From Panax quinquefolius (Eukaryota; Streptophyta; Magnoliopsida; Apiales; Araliaceae), in NCBI GenBank assembly GCA_020205615.1, contig CM035170.1:114986253-115050252 (forward strand): a stretch of DNA of 64,000 bases. Direction: 5' to 3'. Below are positions 44,050-55,925 of this stretch, piece after piece. The position numbers were made by a program, and so were the translations under genes. The notes beneath the pieces are model-generated. The model did not search any database, had not been told where the DNA came from, and saw only the letters and a list, made by a program, of their open reading frames with translations. Each line of letters starts with the position of its first letter. Positions within the stretch are counted from its first letter, which is position 1.

Positions 44050-46512
44050 CGTGACGCCTCCAAAATTAGGTATACGCCACCCATCTTGGGTCGCCACTTA
44101 CATGGTACATAAATTCAAATACAACTTACTAATATAACTGCTGTGGTACAATACGACATAAACCGTGAGTTTGAATACAAATATTGTCTACTAGATATTA
44201 TACAAACTCAAAAGGAGTCCTCATTACAACTATTATCACACTATTTCACGTAATAGTGAGGACTACTAATGCTATCCTCTGACCATTACTCCGCTCCCCG
44301 ACTGTCTCAAATTTATGTTCTCATTTCCTCAAGAGAATAAAGTGAAAAAGAAAGGATGAGCTCAACTAGCCCAAGAAGAAATATTACGACTAAGATAATG
44401 CGTAATAAATTATCATTAGCCTTCAACAAGCGTTAAACCGATAAAATACAATAGAAACCAATTTTAATCTGCAGCTGGAATAAACAATCTATTAAAAGAG
44501 TCAAGTAGAGAATAAAGTCTACTATCTTTTAGGTTTTAAAAGGTTTTCATCAATTTTTATCACGAGACTCACTTTTAATAAATAAACCACTACATCTAAT
44601 CATCCTCGTACTACGGCCAAGGATTTTCATCAAATTATCAATGGTCATGACTATACCGAATCACCCCTCGGTCATAATCATACCAAAAACTATCCATCAC
44701 CGCATTATTACAGCCACCGAGGACTTTTGTCACATCATTTATATCAAGTCATGATTATACCGAATGATCCTCGGTTATAATCATACTAAGTTCATCTACG
44801 CACGTAAACCAAAGATAACATAATATAACACGAGGATGATGACAATGACATAATAATTCAATAAAACAAGTTCAAGAATTATTTAATCCATGAATTATTA
44901 ACGCCCAAATTGTCAACATGATCATCGTTTCAGAGAGTAAAATTCAAGAATGATCGTAAGAATATTTCCATGAAAAGATATCGGATGAAACGCAAATATC
45001 AAGGATATTCTACTAATTTCATGGAGTATAAAGTCCAAGTTTTAACCAACTGGGTATAATAAAGAATGGAATAACAAAAGAAATCACCATGCATGCGGTA
45101 TCAGATGTATGACAAAGTTATTCCAATGTAATAATAATAACGAAAACAGTGTCGTGAAAATTCACACCGAAGCGGATGTTCCAATGTAATAATAAAGATG
45201 GAACCGCATCCTGTAAAAACACATGATAGGATATTCCAACAGAATGATAAAGACGGAACCAGTCCTGTAAAACACACGATGTGATGTTCCAATGTATTAA
45301 TAAAAAAATTAACCAGTCCTGTAAAACACATGCATGTGATGTTCCAACAAAATAATAAAAACGGAACCAGTCCTGTAAAACACATGCATGTGATGTTCCA
45401 AATGTAATAATAAGAAGAATGTCACCAAGTATAGGGTAAATCATGATACAAAAGTTATTCCAATGTAATAAATAAGAATGGAATAACATAAGGATTTCAC
45501 CAAGTATAGGATATGCCGCGATATACAAAAGTTATGTATAGGGTATATCACTTTTACAAAAGTTATTCCAATGTAATAATAAAGAATGGAATAATGTAAG
45601 TTCTCTTCAAGAAGAAAGAATAACACCCTTACCGTAAAAGAACCTAATATAGAAGTAGTGAGTAGTAGAATACTCTTCTTCTTTCTATAATTTTCTCTCT
45701 ATAGCTTCTCTCTATAATTTCTCTCTTTAGAGTTTCAATGAATTCGTAAGAAAATAATGAAGGAATGAGCTTCTATTTATAGGAAAATGGAATGCATAAG
45801 AATTAATCCATGAACTATCCCGATTGATTTACTTTAATCTGACGGTCCATATTTAAAGAAAAATCTTTTAAATAAAATATAATATATTCTATTTATATAA
45901 AAAATATTTTACTATGCAAACACTATGCAATACTATGCAAAACACTACGCAAAACACTACGCAACACTATGCATAATAAAATATAATATATTCTATTTAT
46001 AGAATAACTTTAATAAAGTATTCTATTTTATATAAAAGATGTTTCGCTTTTATTACGTTAATAATACTGAATAAAACAAAACGTCCATTATCGCTATAAT
46101 AATTCATATTATTAATCGATCAATGGAATCAAACCGAGTGACTTCACATAAGCATCAATAATCAATACCGTGCTACTATGCAACCACACTTATTATCGTA
46201 TTTTTACTACCGAGTAGTTCAACAAGAACTACTAGAAAACTTCCGCCGTTATTTCAATAAAATATTTTTGTCGCTTTCAATCCGATAAATAATAATTTCA
46301 TTGGGGTCCACCAATGATTTAGCCGTTGTACAAATATTCCCTGCTAAACCGAATATTCCCCGACCAATCGAATATAATATAACCACTTGCATACTTTGCA
46401 AAATTTATAAATACTACCCACAACTATAATATTATCTCAAATTCACACCATAATATTAAAAAATTATTTTGACAAAATTTAAATCTTTATTGATAAAATC
46501 TGGGGTCTCACA
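44050..46512 (-). repeat. 5' LTR of B-prime
   Basis: About 2.46 kb, minus-strand start TGTGAGACCCC at 46512. TATA box at 45774-45781 (minus), hairpin repeats 45110-45610. Confidence 0.92.
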
Positions 46513-46517
46513 TTTAT

Positions 46518-46656
46518 CACATATTATAAAACAGCATCATGTAGATAATTAAAAGCCTTTAATAAATTAATACTTTTTATTAATAAATGAATAAGATTGT
46601 TACAAAGTATATGCTTTATCATCAAACATGATTGGCTTGTGTGCATACTACTTTCA
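46518..46656 (-). repeat. 3' LTR of D1, remaining 139 bases
   Basis: Matches 53786-53930. Its minus-strand start TGAAAGTAGT follows the copia polypurine tract GCATGTGGGAGAT (46657-46669). Confidence 0.9.
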
Positions 46657-46679
46657 ATCTCCCACATGCACTAAAGCCA

Positions 46680-48960
46680 ATCGTCATGGTATCTCATACT
46701 CTTCTTCTGTAAGTGACGATTATCCTGCTGTTGGATAAGCTTTAGTTAATGGATATGTAATGTTGTTTTTGAGAGTTCACTACATCTATAGTAATTTCTC
46801 ATCTTTCAATGATTCTTATAATCAAATGAAAATACCACAACACATGTTTAGATCCAAGATGAGACTTAGAACTATTCCTAGTTCTCAGAATGAACTTTTA
46901 TCCAAACAATCAACTTACGCCTTCATTTATAGCTATATACTTTGTCTTTATCACTAAACCAAAGAACTCTTTCACTGTTTGGAACCTTTCCAATTCAACG
47001 CACCACTGCTCAAGATAACGCTTTACCTTAAAGTGGATTTTTTCTCATCATCTTGGTTTGTCTCAAAAACTTGAGTCTCATAAGCCCTCTAGTTTTAATT
47101 TAGACCCACCATGAATATGATCACATCCTTAGTGCTTGGGTTAAGCACTTTAAGATGTTTTCACCGACTTCATAGTGAACTTCTCCATAATACGACCGAT
47201 CAACATCGTGTCTTGTACATTTCATCGCATACATGATTGTTGTCACTCACGCGACCTCTCTTTTCGAGAGTCCTGTGGGGACTAGTAAGAGAGATACACT
47301 CCATAGCTCATCGACACGAGACATCTCTTGAGTTTTCCATGCTAAACGACTTTAGCATCAAATGAATATATGTTCCTCGGGTTAAGTCGAACATCCTCTT
47401 AAATCTATCTATATAGATTTATATCCCCAATTAAGATACTCTTCAAAATCATTCATGGAGGAATGTTTAGACAACTTTATCTTTACTTGATTGTAGCATT
47501 GGTATGTCATTCCTTATCCGTAGTATATCAACATATAAGTATTAGGAATGTCACGATGCTCCCACCGACCCTTTTGTACACACTTAGGTTCATTCTTATT
47601 TTGATAAAATCAAACTCTTTTGGTTGCCTCATCAAAACGAATGTTCCATATTTGAGAAACTTGCTTCAATCCATTTCTCCGAGTGTTCTGCGGACTTACC
47701 TCATCAGATGTAATCGGATCATCATCTTCAATGATGTGTACCTCATCATCATCATCTATGATGAATCCATACCTCCTGTGTATCTTCTAGACTTATTCCG
47801 ATTTATTGATTCATTGGTGGTATAATAGGTCTATCTACGTGTTCCTCTTATTTGACTTATAGTATTTTGTGGTTCTTGAACTCTTCAAGATCTATTATCC
47901 TCCCACTAGCCCCTTTTAATGATAAACACCTTTATCTTAGAAGCGTGTTGTTCGTAACAAACACCTTTTGCTAAGTAGAAATATAGAACATATACCCTAA
48001 ACTTACTTTAGGATGTCCCACAAATCTGAACTTGTCAAATCTTGTCCCAAGCTTATCCTTTGAAACCGTTTTACATAAGTTGGACAACCCCTTATCTTAA
48101 CAGAATTAAGATTAGGAATCCTCCTTGTCCATAACTTTTATGAAGTCTTGGGGCCGGATTTTGAGGTTACCTTTTCCGTAGATATGCAGCCATTTCTAGT
48201 ACATTACCCTAGAGGGATACTGGAATGTTGGTAAAATCATTATGGACCGTACCATGTCCAACAAGGTACGATTTTCCATTCAGATACATCAATCAATTAT
48301 TGCGTATCAAGAGGCGTCCATTGTGAGAAAACCATTTGAGATGATCTAGAAACTTATTGCACAAGTATTTATTCCTTCGTCTAATCAAAGAATCTTAATA
48401 CATTGCCAATTTGTTTCACTTATGAATTCTTTGAACCTTTCAAATAATTCACACTTGTATTTAAGCAAATACACACATTCAACTCTTTGAATGATCATCT
48501 CCTTTTCTTATACTAGTTTGTTCAATTTGCAAAATTATTTACACGTAAGTCAAGTATATAAAATCCATTAAGTAATATTTCAGTTCTATACAAAACATTA
48601 TTATTATTATAAATAGAACAACAATTGTTCTTAAATATAATACCAAAGATTTCATTGTCAAACAATAAAATGAAATAATATTTCCAACGAGAACTGGAAT
48701 ACAATAACAACTTATTAACTTAATAGACTTGCCCGTAGGCTGTGCTAAACTATAAGTTCTTATGGCTAATGCAGCAACCTTTGCTTCATTTCCTACACAT
48801 AGGATTACTTATCTTTGTTTAACTTTCTACTTCTGCTTGGTCCTTCATAAATCTATATTTATGATAACCAAAGCCGGTATCCAATACCCAAGTAGAACCT
48901 CGACTTAAAGAAAATTTATTTTAAATTATGAACAAATTTGTATTTGTAACCAAACTTCAC
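46680..48960 (-). pseudogene. pol: pol of copia D1: protease, integrase, RT and RNase H remnants
   Basis: Read from 48960 downward on the minus strand. A protease-to-integrase linker is seen as NEIFGIIFKNNCCSIY and LLNGFYILDL (48540-48660). Integrase pieces follow near 48250-48400 (FLDHLKWFSHNG). RT pieces include PKEFDFIKIRMNLSVYKRVGG near 47570-47640. RNase H shows SKHVLWYFHLIIRIIER at 46805-46860, the copia RNase H end motif. Length between gag and LTR is about 2.3 kb, shorter than the roughly 3.5 kb usual for a copia pol, so internal deletions as well as many stops are present. The order PR-IN-RT-RH, opposite to gypsy, confirms Ty1/copia. Confidence 0.8.
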
Positions 48961-48969
48961 TAAGCTTCT

Positions 48970-49759
48970 TCGTTAACCTTTGCAAGATGCTTCTCGCAGC
49001 TTTCTTTCCAAAGTGTCCTCGGTTTATTGCGAAGGCGCAAAAAACCCTTTGCTATCCATATCGCTTTTGTTCTTATTATCCTTTGTTTACGCTCTTTCAT
49101 ATACCTTCTTTGAATCGTTCTTCTTTCGTAAGATTCTTTGGCCCTACTAGTAAAACATGGTCTTTCTTGGTTGGAAAGTGACTCTCAACATTTTTCAACA
49201 TGTTAAGCAAATTAGCGAGGCTGATATCTAGCTTGTTCATATGAAAAATTCACAACAATTGTGAAAGGAGTCCGGGAGTGAGTGCAAGAACAAATCTTGG
49301 CTCAACTCTCCATCTATGAAAAACCAGTTGTCCTAATTGATCAATCAAATTCATAATGTTAAGGACTTGTGTCTGTATTGTAGTGACTTCGGTCATTCTA
49401 GATCGGAAGAGCTCCTTAGATATCTGATATCTTTCAGTCCTACTTTCCTCACCATCAACTACTTGATGTGTAGGAATATTGTAAGAGCATCCATAGTTTC
49501 AAGCTGACGCTGAAGCTCATTACTCATGGATGCGAGCATGATGCATCGAGCCAATCATGCATCATCTTGCCACTTTCTAAAAGTAACAATCTCTTCCTTG
49601 AGGCATTATGCGCAACCATTGTAGGGATAAAGGCGATTAAGGACATAAGATAGCTTTTCAAAGAATGAGAACTATTCTCAAATTCCTTAACCAATCCGCT
49701 TAATTCTGATCCTGTTAAATAACATCTAATATGTTTCGCAGTGATAGTAATTTAGACAT
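48970..49759 (-). pseudogene. gag: gag of copia D1
   Basis: The start codon is complementary to 49757-49759 (MSKLLSLRNILD), about 2.3 kb downstream of the primer site, and the frame resembles the UBN2-type copia Gag: DWLRNLRIVL at 49660-49690, VVNFSYEQARY near 49220-49260. The zinc knuckle region (48985-49045) is recognisable only out of frame. D3 (62401 onward) is a second copy of the same gene. Broken by many stops. Confidence 0.75.
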
Positions 49760-49959
49760 TGTAAAATTCTCGTAAATGAATTTGTAATTAACAACATTTT
49801 AACATACATTCTTTTATTAATTACCAAAATAAATTAGTTCTTGTTTTAAATTGGTATCTCCCACTATTTTCTTCAAACTATATTACCTCACTTATATAGT
49901 TCTAAGAAAATCTAATTAAAGATTTGCTAAGTGAGAATAAGGATCCCATTTCAAATGTA

Positions 49960-50262
49960 TATAGCCTTGTGGTGACACAACAAACTATATATAAATAAAT
50001 AGGTAGACAACTTTTGTCAATTACATCAACTATGCAACTCCTTTTCTTTTTGCTCTCTTAGATTATTTTGATCAAGTGGTGGCACATCCAATCAAAATTA
50101 TCCAAGTTAAGTCCGACCTAGCACTCCATATATTCAAAAAGAAAAATATCATCCTTGTGGTGACACAACAAAACAATATTGTTCAATTTTCTTTATAAGC
50201 ATCAAATGTGATAAATTAACATCTTAAATACTTAATACTTGCCTTGTGGTGACACAACAAAC
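49960..50262 (-). repeat. Three dispersed TTGTGGTGACACAACAA motifs in D1 leader
   Basis: CCTTGTGGTGACACAACAAA occurs at 49965-49984, 50153-50172 and 50242-50261, unchanged in its core, between otherwise unrelated sequence. Each has TTGTG/CACAA arms. The three copies are also kept in D3. Confidence 0.9.
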
Positions 50263-50460
50263 TCATATTAAATATTTAATACTCTATTAATTTTATCATG
50301 CTAGAAGGTGACGCTCGATATTCCAAATATCTTTGAACGCTTAGACTTAATATAAAAAATGAGGGTTTGTTATTAATTTGTCTCATCTTGTTTAGCACAG
50401 CATTTACATATATATATATAAATATGCTATATATTAATGAACATCGCCAAGCATGTTTGC

Positions 50461-50462
<2 letters not shown>

Positions 50463-50524
<62 letters not shown>
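50463..50524. repeat. (AT)n dinucleotide repeat
   Basis: About 60 bases of uninterrupted alternating TA in the D1 leader; the matching part of D3 has short interrupted AT runs (61680-61760). It is a likely slippage site. Confidence 0.95.
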
Positions 50525-50527
<3 letters not shown>

Positions 50528-51079
50528 TAAGTATTTATATAGAATACTATATTCTATCTGGATTGATTATGGACTTTTATTCTATTTTGGTTCACTAGAG
50601 CCACCAAGTGAACCAAAAGGTCAAACCCTGGGGGTGCAAGAATTAATATTTAAATATAACTATTACATTTAAACCCTGGCTCCATTACAAACGGGTCTTC
50701 AAGTCGCTCTTTGTTCTTGATCTCCAATTCTTCAAAATTAATTCTAATTATTCCTATTACAAAACTATTTAAAAATAAATAGAAACCTTGATCGCTAAAT
50801 CGAGGGAAAAGTACATAGGAGGAGATAGAATTTACATTAAGAAAAATTAGAGAAGATTTAGCAGCACGATACCCCATTTAATAAAACTCATACATTCATG
50901 CATCCAACTAAAATAAAATCCAATCACATCGGTTGATAGTCCATAATCAATCCCATTTATTATCATACATATCACCATATGCATCAATAAATAACATTCA
51001 TCTCATGAATAATAAACATTCAATATATATATTGATATCATTTAATGGGCAAATTTAGTTAGTATAAAATTTAATTTTG

Positions 51080-51665
51080 AATCAAAATAAACTCCTTTAT
51101 TTTAATCCAAATTTAAATCAAAATAAAACTATTTTATTTTAATTTATCCAATTTTGAATAAAATAAACTATTTTATTTTAATCAAAATTTTTAATCAAAA
51201 TAAACTCTTTTATTTTAATTAATTATGGAATCCAATTCCAAGTCAAAATAAACTCCTTTATTTTGGGTAATATGAAATCTTATTTCATATCTTAAATAAA
51301 CTCTTTTATTTAGGAAAACACGGATTTTCTTTTCCTATTCACAAATAAACTCCTTTATTTTGAATAATATAAAATCTTATTTCATATCTAAATAAACTCA
51401 TTTATTTAAGGAAAACATGGATTCACTTTTCTATTCACAAATAAACTCCTTTATTTTGAATAATATGAAATCTTATTTCATATCTAAATAAACTCCTTTA
51501 TTTAAGGAAAGATGAAATTCAATTTCAACTCTAATTAGTTATCATGGAATCCAATTCCAACTCTAATTAGTTAGCATGAAATTTAATTTTAATATTAAAA
51601 TAAACTTTTTATTTTAAAATTAAAATAAACTTTTTATTTTAAGATTAAAATAAAATTTTATTTTA
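51080..51665 (-). repeat. Array of ~12 AAATAAA/TTTATTT stem-loops in D1 leader
   Basis: On the element strand AAATAAAGGAGTTTATTT-like units recur every 25-100 bases. On the plus strand they start near 51086, 51120, 51160, 51197, 51246, 51294, 51343, 51389, 51439, 51486, 51597 and 51625. About five have a GGAG loop, others AGAG, TGAG or shorter. They lie between the primer site and gag. Confidence 0.9.
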
Positions 51666-52072
51666 ATTATAAAATTATTAAGAATTAATATATATATATA
51701 TATATATTAAATGCCACGTTATTATATATATAATTATAATATATAATTACGTAATATATAATTACGTAACACATTGAAAATAGAAATCCTGTAACTTTTG
51801 ATTCATGAGATCAAGCTCCTGATCCCATTACCTTGAAATCCGTGCAGTATGATTAAAAAAAAAAAAACAAGCCGCAAGTCAAATAAGTTTTTTAAATTAA
51901 AGTGACCCACGAACTCGGTATAAAAAAAAACAGTTTCCGAAACCAGTTTTTGGTAAAAATATTCTTTTTTTAAAATTTTATTATACAACAAAATTATGTC
52001 CAATTAAATTGTTCTAAACACATATCAACATGCATATCAAATCTGAACAATTAATAATTCACATAAAGGTTT

Positions 52073-52085
52073 GGCTCTGATGCCA
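52073..52085 (-). other. Primer-binding site of copia D1
   Basis: Minus strand TGGCATCAGAGCC immediately after the 5' LTR: initiator-Met type with the CAG intact, unlike the other four sites in the window. Confidence 0.85.
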
Positions 52086-52086
52086 C

Positions 52087-53930
52087 TGTTAGGTTTGTAA
52101 TATTCAAGAACGCAATCAAATTGCAAAAATAAAGCGAGCGCGTGGAAAATCGAGTTTAAAATTTTACAAACCATATACCCGATCACCCTTTATGCACAAT
52201 TATTAATTAAACAAAAATTGAAAACAAGAATCATACCCTCGAAGATCCGAGCTTCCTCGTGTACAAGTTCACCTCTAATTCTTTTCGCTCAACTTGAATC
52301 CACCGGTATGGTTCCTTCCTTTGATCAACGTTAGCCACCCAAGTGTTTGGCCTCTGTAGGTGATCCACCAAGGAAGAAGAAGGATTGAAGATGGGTGGTT
52401 GGCTAAACCCTAGTTTTTCTATCTCTATAGAAAAGGAGCGTACTTTCTACAACATTTCAATTATAACGTAGTCTTGATATCCGATATAAGACTCTCTTAT
52501 AAAGATATCAAGTAACCCTATTAAAATAAGGTATTATTTAATTAAACTCTTTTATTTAAAGGGGCTCCCTAATCTTATTAGGGATAATTAATTAAACTCC
52601 TTTAACTAATTTTTCTTCCTAATCCAATTAGGAATAAATGAGAGTACTTATATTAAATTAATTCCTAAACTCTTTTAGAAATTAAAAAATAATAATAATT
52701 GTAATAATATTAATAAGACTCCTCTTATTAATTTATATTTAATATTTCTAAAATATTAAATAATAAATATTAAGCTATTTAATTTATTCTATCACCATAG
52801 ATTAAATTAAATATACATAACATATTATTACGATTATGCCATTAACTTCTTAAATAATTATTCTTCCTTTTATAATGTGACCTTTAGGTTCTCCATATTA
52901 AACCTACAGAATAAATCAATTAGAAAATTCTAATGTTATTTAAATAAATAAATTAAACAATTAATTTATTTAAATAAATAATATTTATTCTACAATAGGG
53001 ATAAAGTTCTCCCTAACATCAACGATTTTCCGTATAATATAGATTTCAACATTAATCATAAAAGAACCTTTGAGTAAATAGTTACCGATAATTCAATCCT
53101 TCCACCATACAATGTCCCAATTAAATATAAGACATGGAATTCATCACAAGTCTTATTTTATATAATTATATGTATTTCGACTCTTAAATGCACAACTCCA
53201 AATAATGCAAATTAGAAACTCCTTTCTAATTTCATTCTCGCTTTAACCAAGTACTCTTGGGTTGTCATTTATCGAATCACATAGACATTTCTCTTCTTTT
53301 AATAGAAGTGGTAGATTCTTTATTTATCATACATTATCTCCATGTACAACTTATTATACCCAAGCATACCTTTGATATACCCTAAGGGTCTTAAGGAATA
53401 AGTCAAAGTATAACTCATCATACACAAGATACAATGATGATGATCTCAAGTCCAAGGATCACTTATACTACTATCACTACAGAATTCCAATTGACAAAAG
53501 TAAAACTCCATTAGGTATTCCTTAGCGAGCCACGCTCAAATGAACTTATTCTCTAATAAGCACCTACATACTTGCTTTTAGTGTCTCCACACAAATGATC
53601 ATGAGATCAATCATCCTCATCCAACGAAAGCAAACAACGTATGTATTCAATCTATCCGGATTCACTAATCCCCAATTTAGTAATCCAATGATTGGGAACT
53701 ATTTTAGTTTTAAGCTTTCTAAGAATTTAGATCTCATTAGAATGATCATCATCATTACTCTAAAAGCATTGCTTAAAACTATGGGTTTATCACATATTAT
53801 AAAACAAAGATCACGTAGATAATTAAAAGCCTTTAATAAATTAATACTTTTTATTAATAAATGAATAAGATTGTTACAAAGTATATGCTTTATCATCAAA
53901 CATGATTGGCTTGTGTGCATACTACTTTCA
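52087..53930 (-). repeat. 5' LTR of copia D1
   Basis: 1844 bases, TGAAAGTAGT...CCTAACA on the minus strand, adjacent to GATAT. Aligns with the two-part 3' LTR and with D3 58118-59997. Confidence 0.93.
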
Positions 53931-53981
53931 GATATCTGGCGACTCATAATAGGTCGTGTGGACCTATTTTGGGGCGTCACA

Positions 53982-55775
53982 AATTTCTCCCGACCCTTTC
54001 TACTTAAGGCATCGACAACCACATTTGCTTTACCCGGATGGTATAAAATTTTGCAATCATAGTCCTTAATTAACTCCAGCCACCTTCTTTGGGGTATATT
54101 CAAGTCATTCCGTGTAAAAATATATTTCAGACTTTTGTGGTCTGTATATATTTCACACTTCTCCCCATAGAGATAGTGTCTCCAGATCTTCAAAGCAAAT
54201 ACCTCTACAACTAAGTCCAAGTCATAGGTCAGATACCCCTTCTCATAGTCCTTCAATTGTCGTGACGCATACGTAATGACCCTACCATTTTGCATAAGCA
54301 CACAACCCAGTCCTTTATGCGACACATCACTATAAACTATAAAATTTCATGTGTTATCCGTAAGAGATAACACAGGAACTGTACTCAACCTCTTCTTAAG
54401 TTCTTGAAAGCTTTCCTCACACTTCCCCGTCCAAACGAATTTCACAGCTTTCCTAGTCAAATTCATCAGCGAGGTTACAATCTTGGAGAAGTCCTGAATG
54501 AATCTTCTATAATAACCTGCCAATCCGAGAAAACTTCTCACTTCTGACGGCGTTTTTGGCTGATCCCAGTTCATCACAGCTTCGACTTTGGAGGGATCTA
54601 CCGAAATTCCATCCTTATAAATCAAATGTCCAAGAAATTATACCCGCTCAATCCAAGATTCACATTCTGAAAACTTGGCATACAACTTCTCCCTTCTCAA
54701 CGGCTCTAACGCCACCTTCAAATGCTCTACATGTTCTTTCTTAGTTTTTGAGTATACAAAAATGTCATCGATGAACACCACCATGAATTTATCCAAAAAT
54801 GATTTAAATACCCTGTTCATCAGGTCTATAAACACTGTAGGAGCATTTGTTAGACTGAATAACATCACCAGAAATTCGTAGTGACCATATCGAGTCCTAA
54901 ACGCTGTCTTTGAAACATACTCTGGTCTCACCTTCAACTGATGATAACCACTCTTTAAACCTATCTTTGAAAAGTATCTCGCCTTTTCAATTGATCAAAC
55001 AGGTTGTAGATCATTGGTAATAGATATCTATTCTTAATCGTGACCTTATTCAATTCTCTATAGTCGATGCAAAGTCGCATCATCCCGTCCTTCTTCTTTA
55101 CAAATAACACAGGCGCTCCCCACGACGATACGCTCAGTTGAATGTATTTCTTGTCCAATAACTCTTGCATTTTCACCATTAATTCTTTCATCTCTACCAG
55201 AGCCATCCGATACAGTGCCTTCGATATTAAAGTCATTCCTGGCACTAAATCAATCACAAACTCAACCTCTCTATCTGGAAGAAGTCCTGGCAGATCATCT
55301 AGAAATACATCACCGAAGTCCCTCACTACTGGTATCTCTTCTATCTTCGGGTTCTCTTTCTTTACGATCGTCGACTCATGTAGCTAAATATCCTATACAA
55401 CCTTATCTTAACAACTTCCCTACCTTCATCATCGCCGATAACTCACTGTGTTCAAAGCGATTTGCTACCATAAAACACAACCTTTGATGGAGTCATAAGG
55501 TTAATATATTTCTTCCGCAATCAATTACAACCCCGTAATTGAATAGCCAATCCTTTCCCAAAGATAACGCCAAATTCCCCAAGTTTGATAGGGATAAGGT
55601 CTACATTCATAATATTACCCTTAATACCCACCCTACGGTTCTTGTGTATGTATGTAACAGGATTACTTCTCTATTCGTAATCTCTATGTTCATGGGTATT
55701 CTAACTCGCCCTTAGGCAATTCCAAGTTCTTAGCAAAGTCATTGGATATAAATGAACAAGTAACACCCAATTAAA
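53982..55775 (-). pseudogene. pol: Element E pol, 5' half: protease, RT, RNase H
   Basis: Continues the gene at 31737-33104 across the insertion. Minus strand from 55775: LGVTCSFISNDFAKNLELPKG (protease start near 55710-55775, catalytic Asp region altered), then a protease body with DLIPIKLGEF near 55575-55610. RT begins in a 121-codon open stretch at 54961-55326 with [28 protein letters not shown] and [17 protein letters not shown]. The catalytic motif FIDD is at 54764-54775, intact, followed by [14 protein letters not shown] connection [14 protein letters not shown] lies at 54490-54530. RNase H runs 54015-54325 ([37 protein letters not shown]). Several stops and frame changes. Gag and the 5' LTR are lost: similarity ends at 55775. 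Confidence 0.9.
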
Positions 55776-55925
55776 TAATACATAAGCATTAACTTTATTG
55801 ATTGAAATGATACCGAACCCACATCACAAGACTTCACAACAGACACTCAAAATTTCAGATTCAGACATTAACACCGCAGAGGCATAATCGCTTTTCGTAG
55901 ATAACCTCAAGGACAAACTAGCCCA
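55776..55925. other. Unassigned interval next to the truncated end of element E
   Basis: AT-rich sequence between the lost 5' end of E and the minisatellite. No feature that I can support. Confidence 0.4.

Larger units (their letters stand above)
38237..46512 (-). mobile_element. Non-autonomous family-B element B-prime (minus strand)
   Basis: Flanked by the exact duplication TTTAT (38232-38236 and 46513-46517) inside the D1 3' LTR. On the minus strand: 5' LTR 44050-46512, primer site 44036-44046, gag and protease remnants 43350-43863, non-coding region with the 57-base array, polypurine tract 40646-40657, 3' LTR 38237-40645. It is the inverted relative of 20998-29693 but its internal region differs: the coiled-coil gag is missing. 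Confidence 0.93.
36521..53930 (-). mobile_element. Ty1/copia element D1, split by family-B element B-prime
   Basis: Minus-strand element with the perfect duplication GATAT (36516-36520 and 53931-53935). 5' LTR 52087-53930; 3' LTR 36521-38236 plus 46518-46656; internal 46657-52086. LTR termini on its own strand are TGAAAGTAGT...CCTAACA, about 1.85 kb. All copia domains (gag, protease, integrase, RT, RNase H) can be traced but are broken. Own length without B-prime is about 9.1 kb. Confidence 0.93.
33105..53981 (+). mobile_element. Complete family-C solo LTR, split by copia D1
   Basis: TGTAAGACCCCG at 33105 and GGGGCGTCACA ending at 53981, flanked by the exact duplication AATTT (33100-33104 and 53982-53986). 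Its own sequence is 33105-36520 plus 53936-53981, about 3.46 kb, with no internal region. It carries a TATA box at 34160-34167, promoter and leader repeats, an ATCTTTGG hairpin array, and the exon-like segment at 36182. It interrupts the pol gene of element E. Confidence 0.93.

Noticed and set aside
47463..47825. 120-codon plus-strand frame
   Set aside because: It lies antisense to the RT/RNase H remnants of D1 and has no recognisable domain.
50463..50524. (AT)n run as a replication origin or regulatory element
   Set aside because: A simple microsatellite in a retrotransposon leader; nothing supports a role.
50650..50877. 75-codon frame in the copia D1 leader
   Set aside because: The matching D3 region (61330-61560) does not keep the frame, so it is unlikely to be a gene.
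53699..53985. Continuation of the RNase H frame below 53982 (minus strand)
   Set aside because: Past 53982 the frame runs through the C LTR end and the D1 LTR across an insertion junction; those codons are not part of the E gene.
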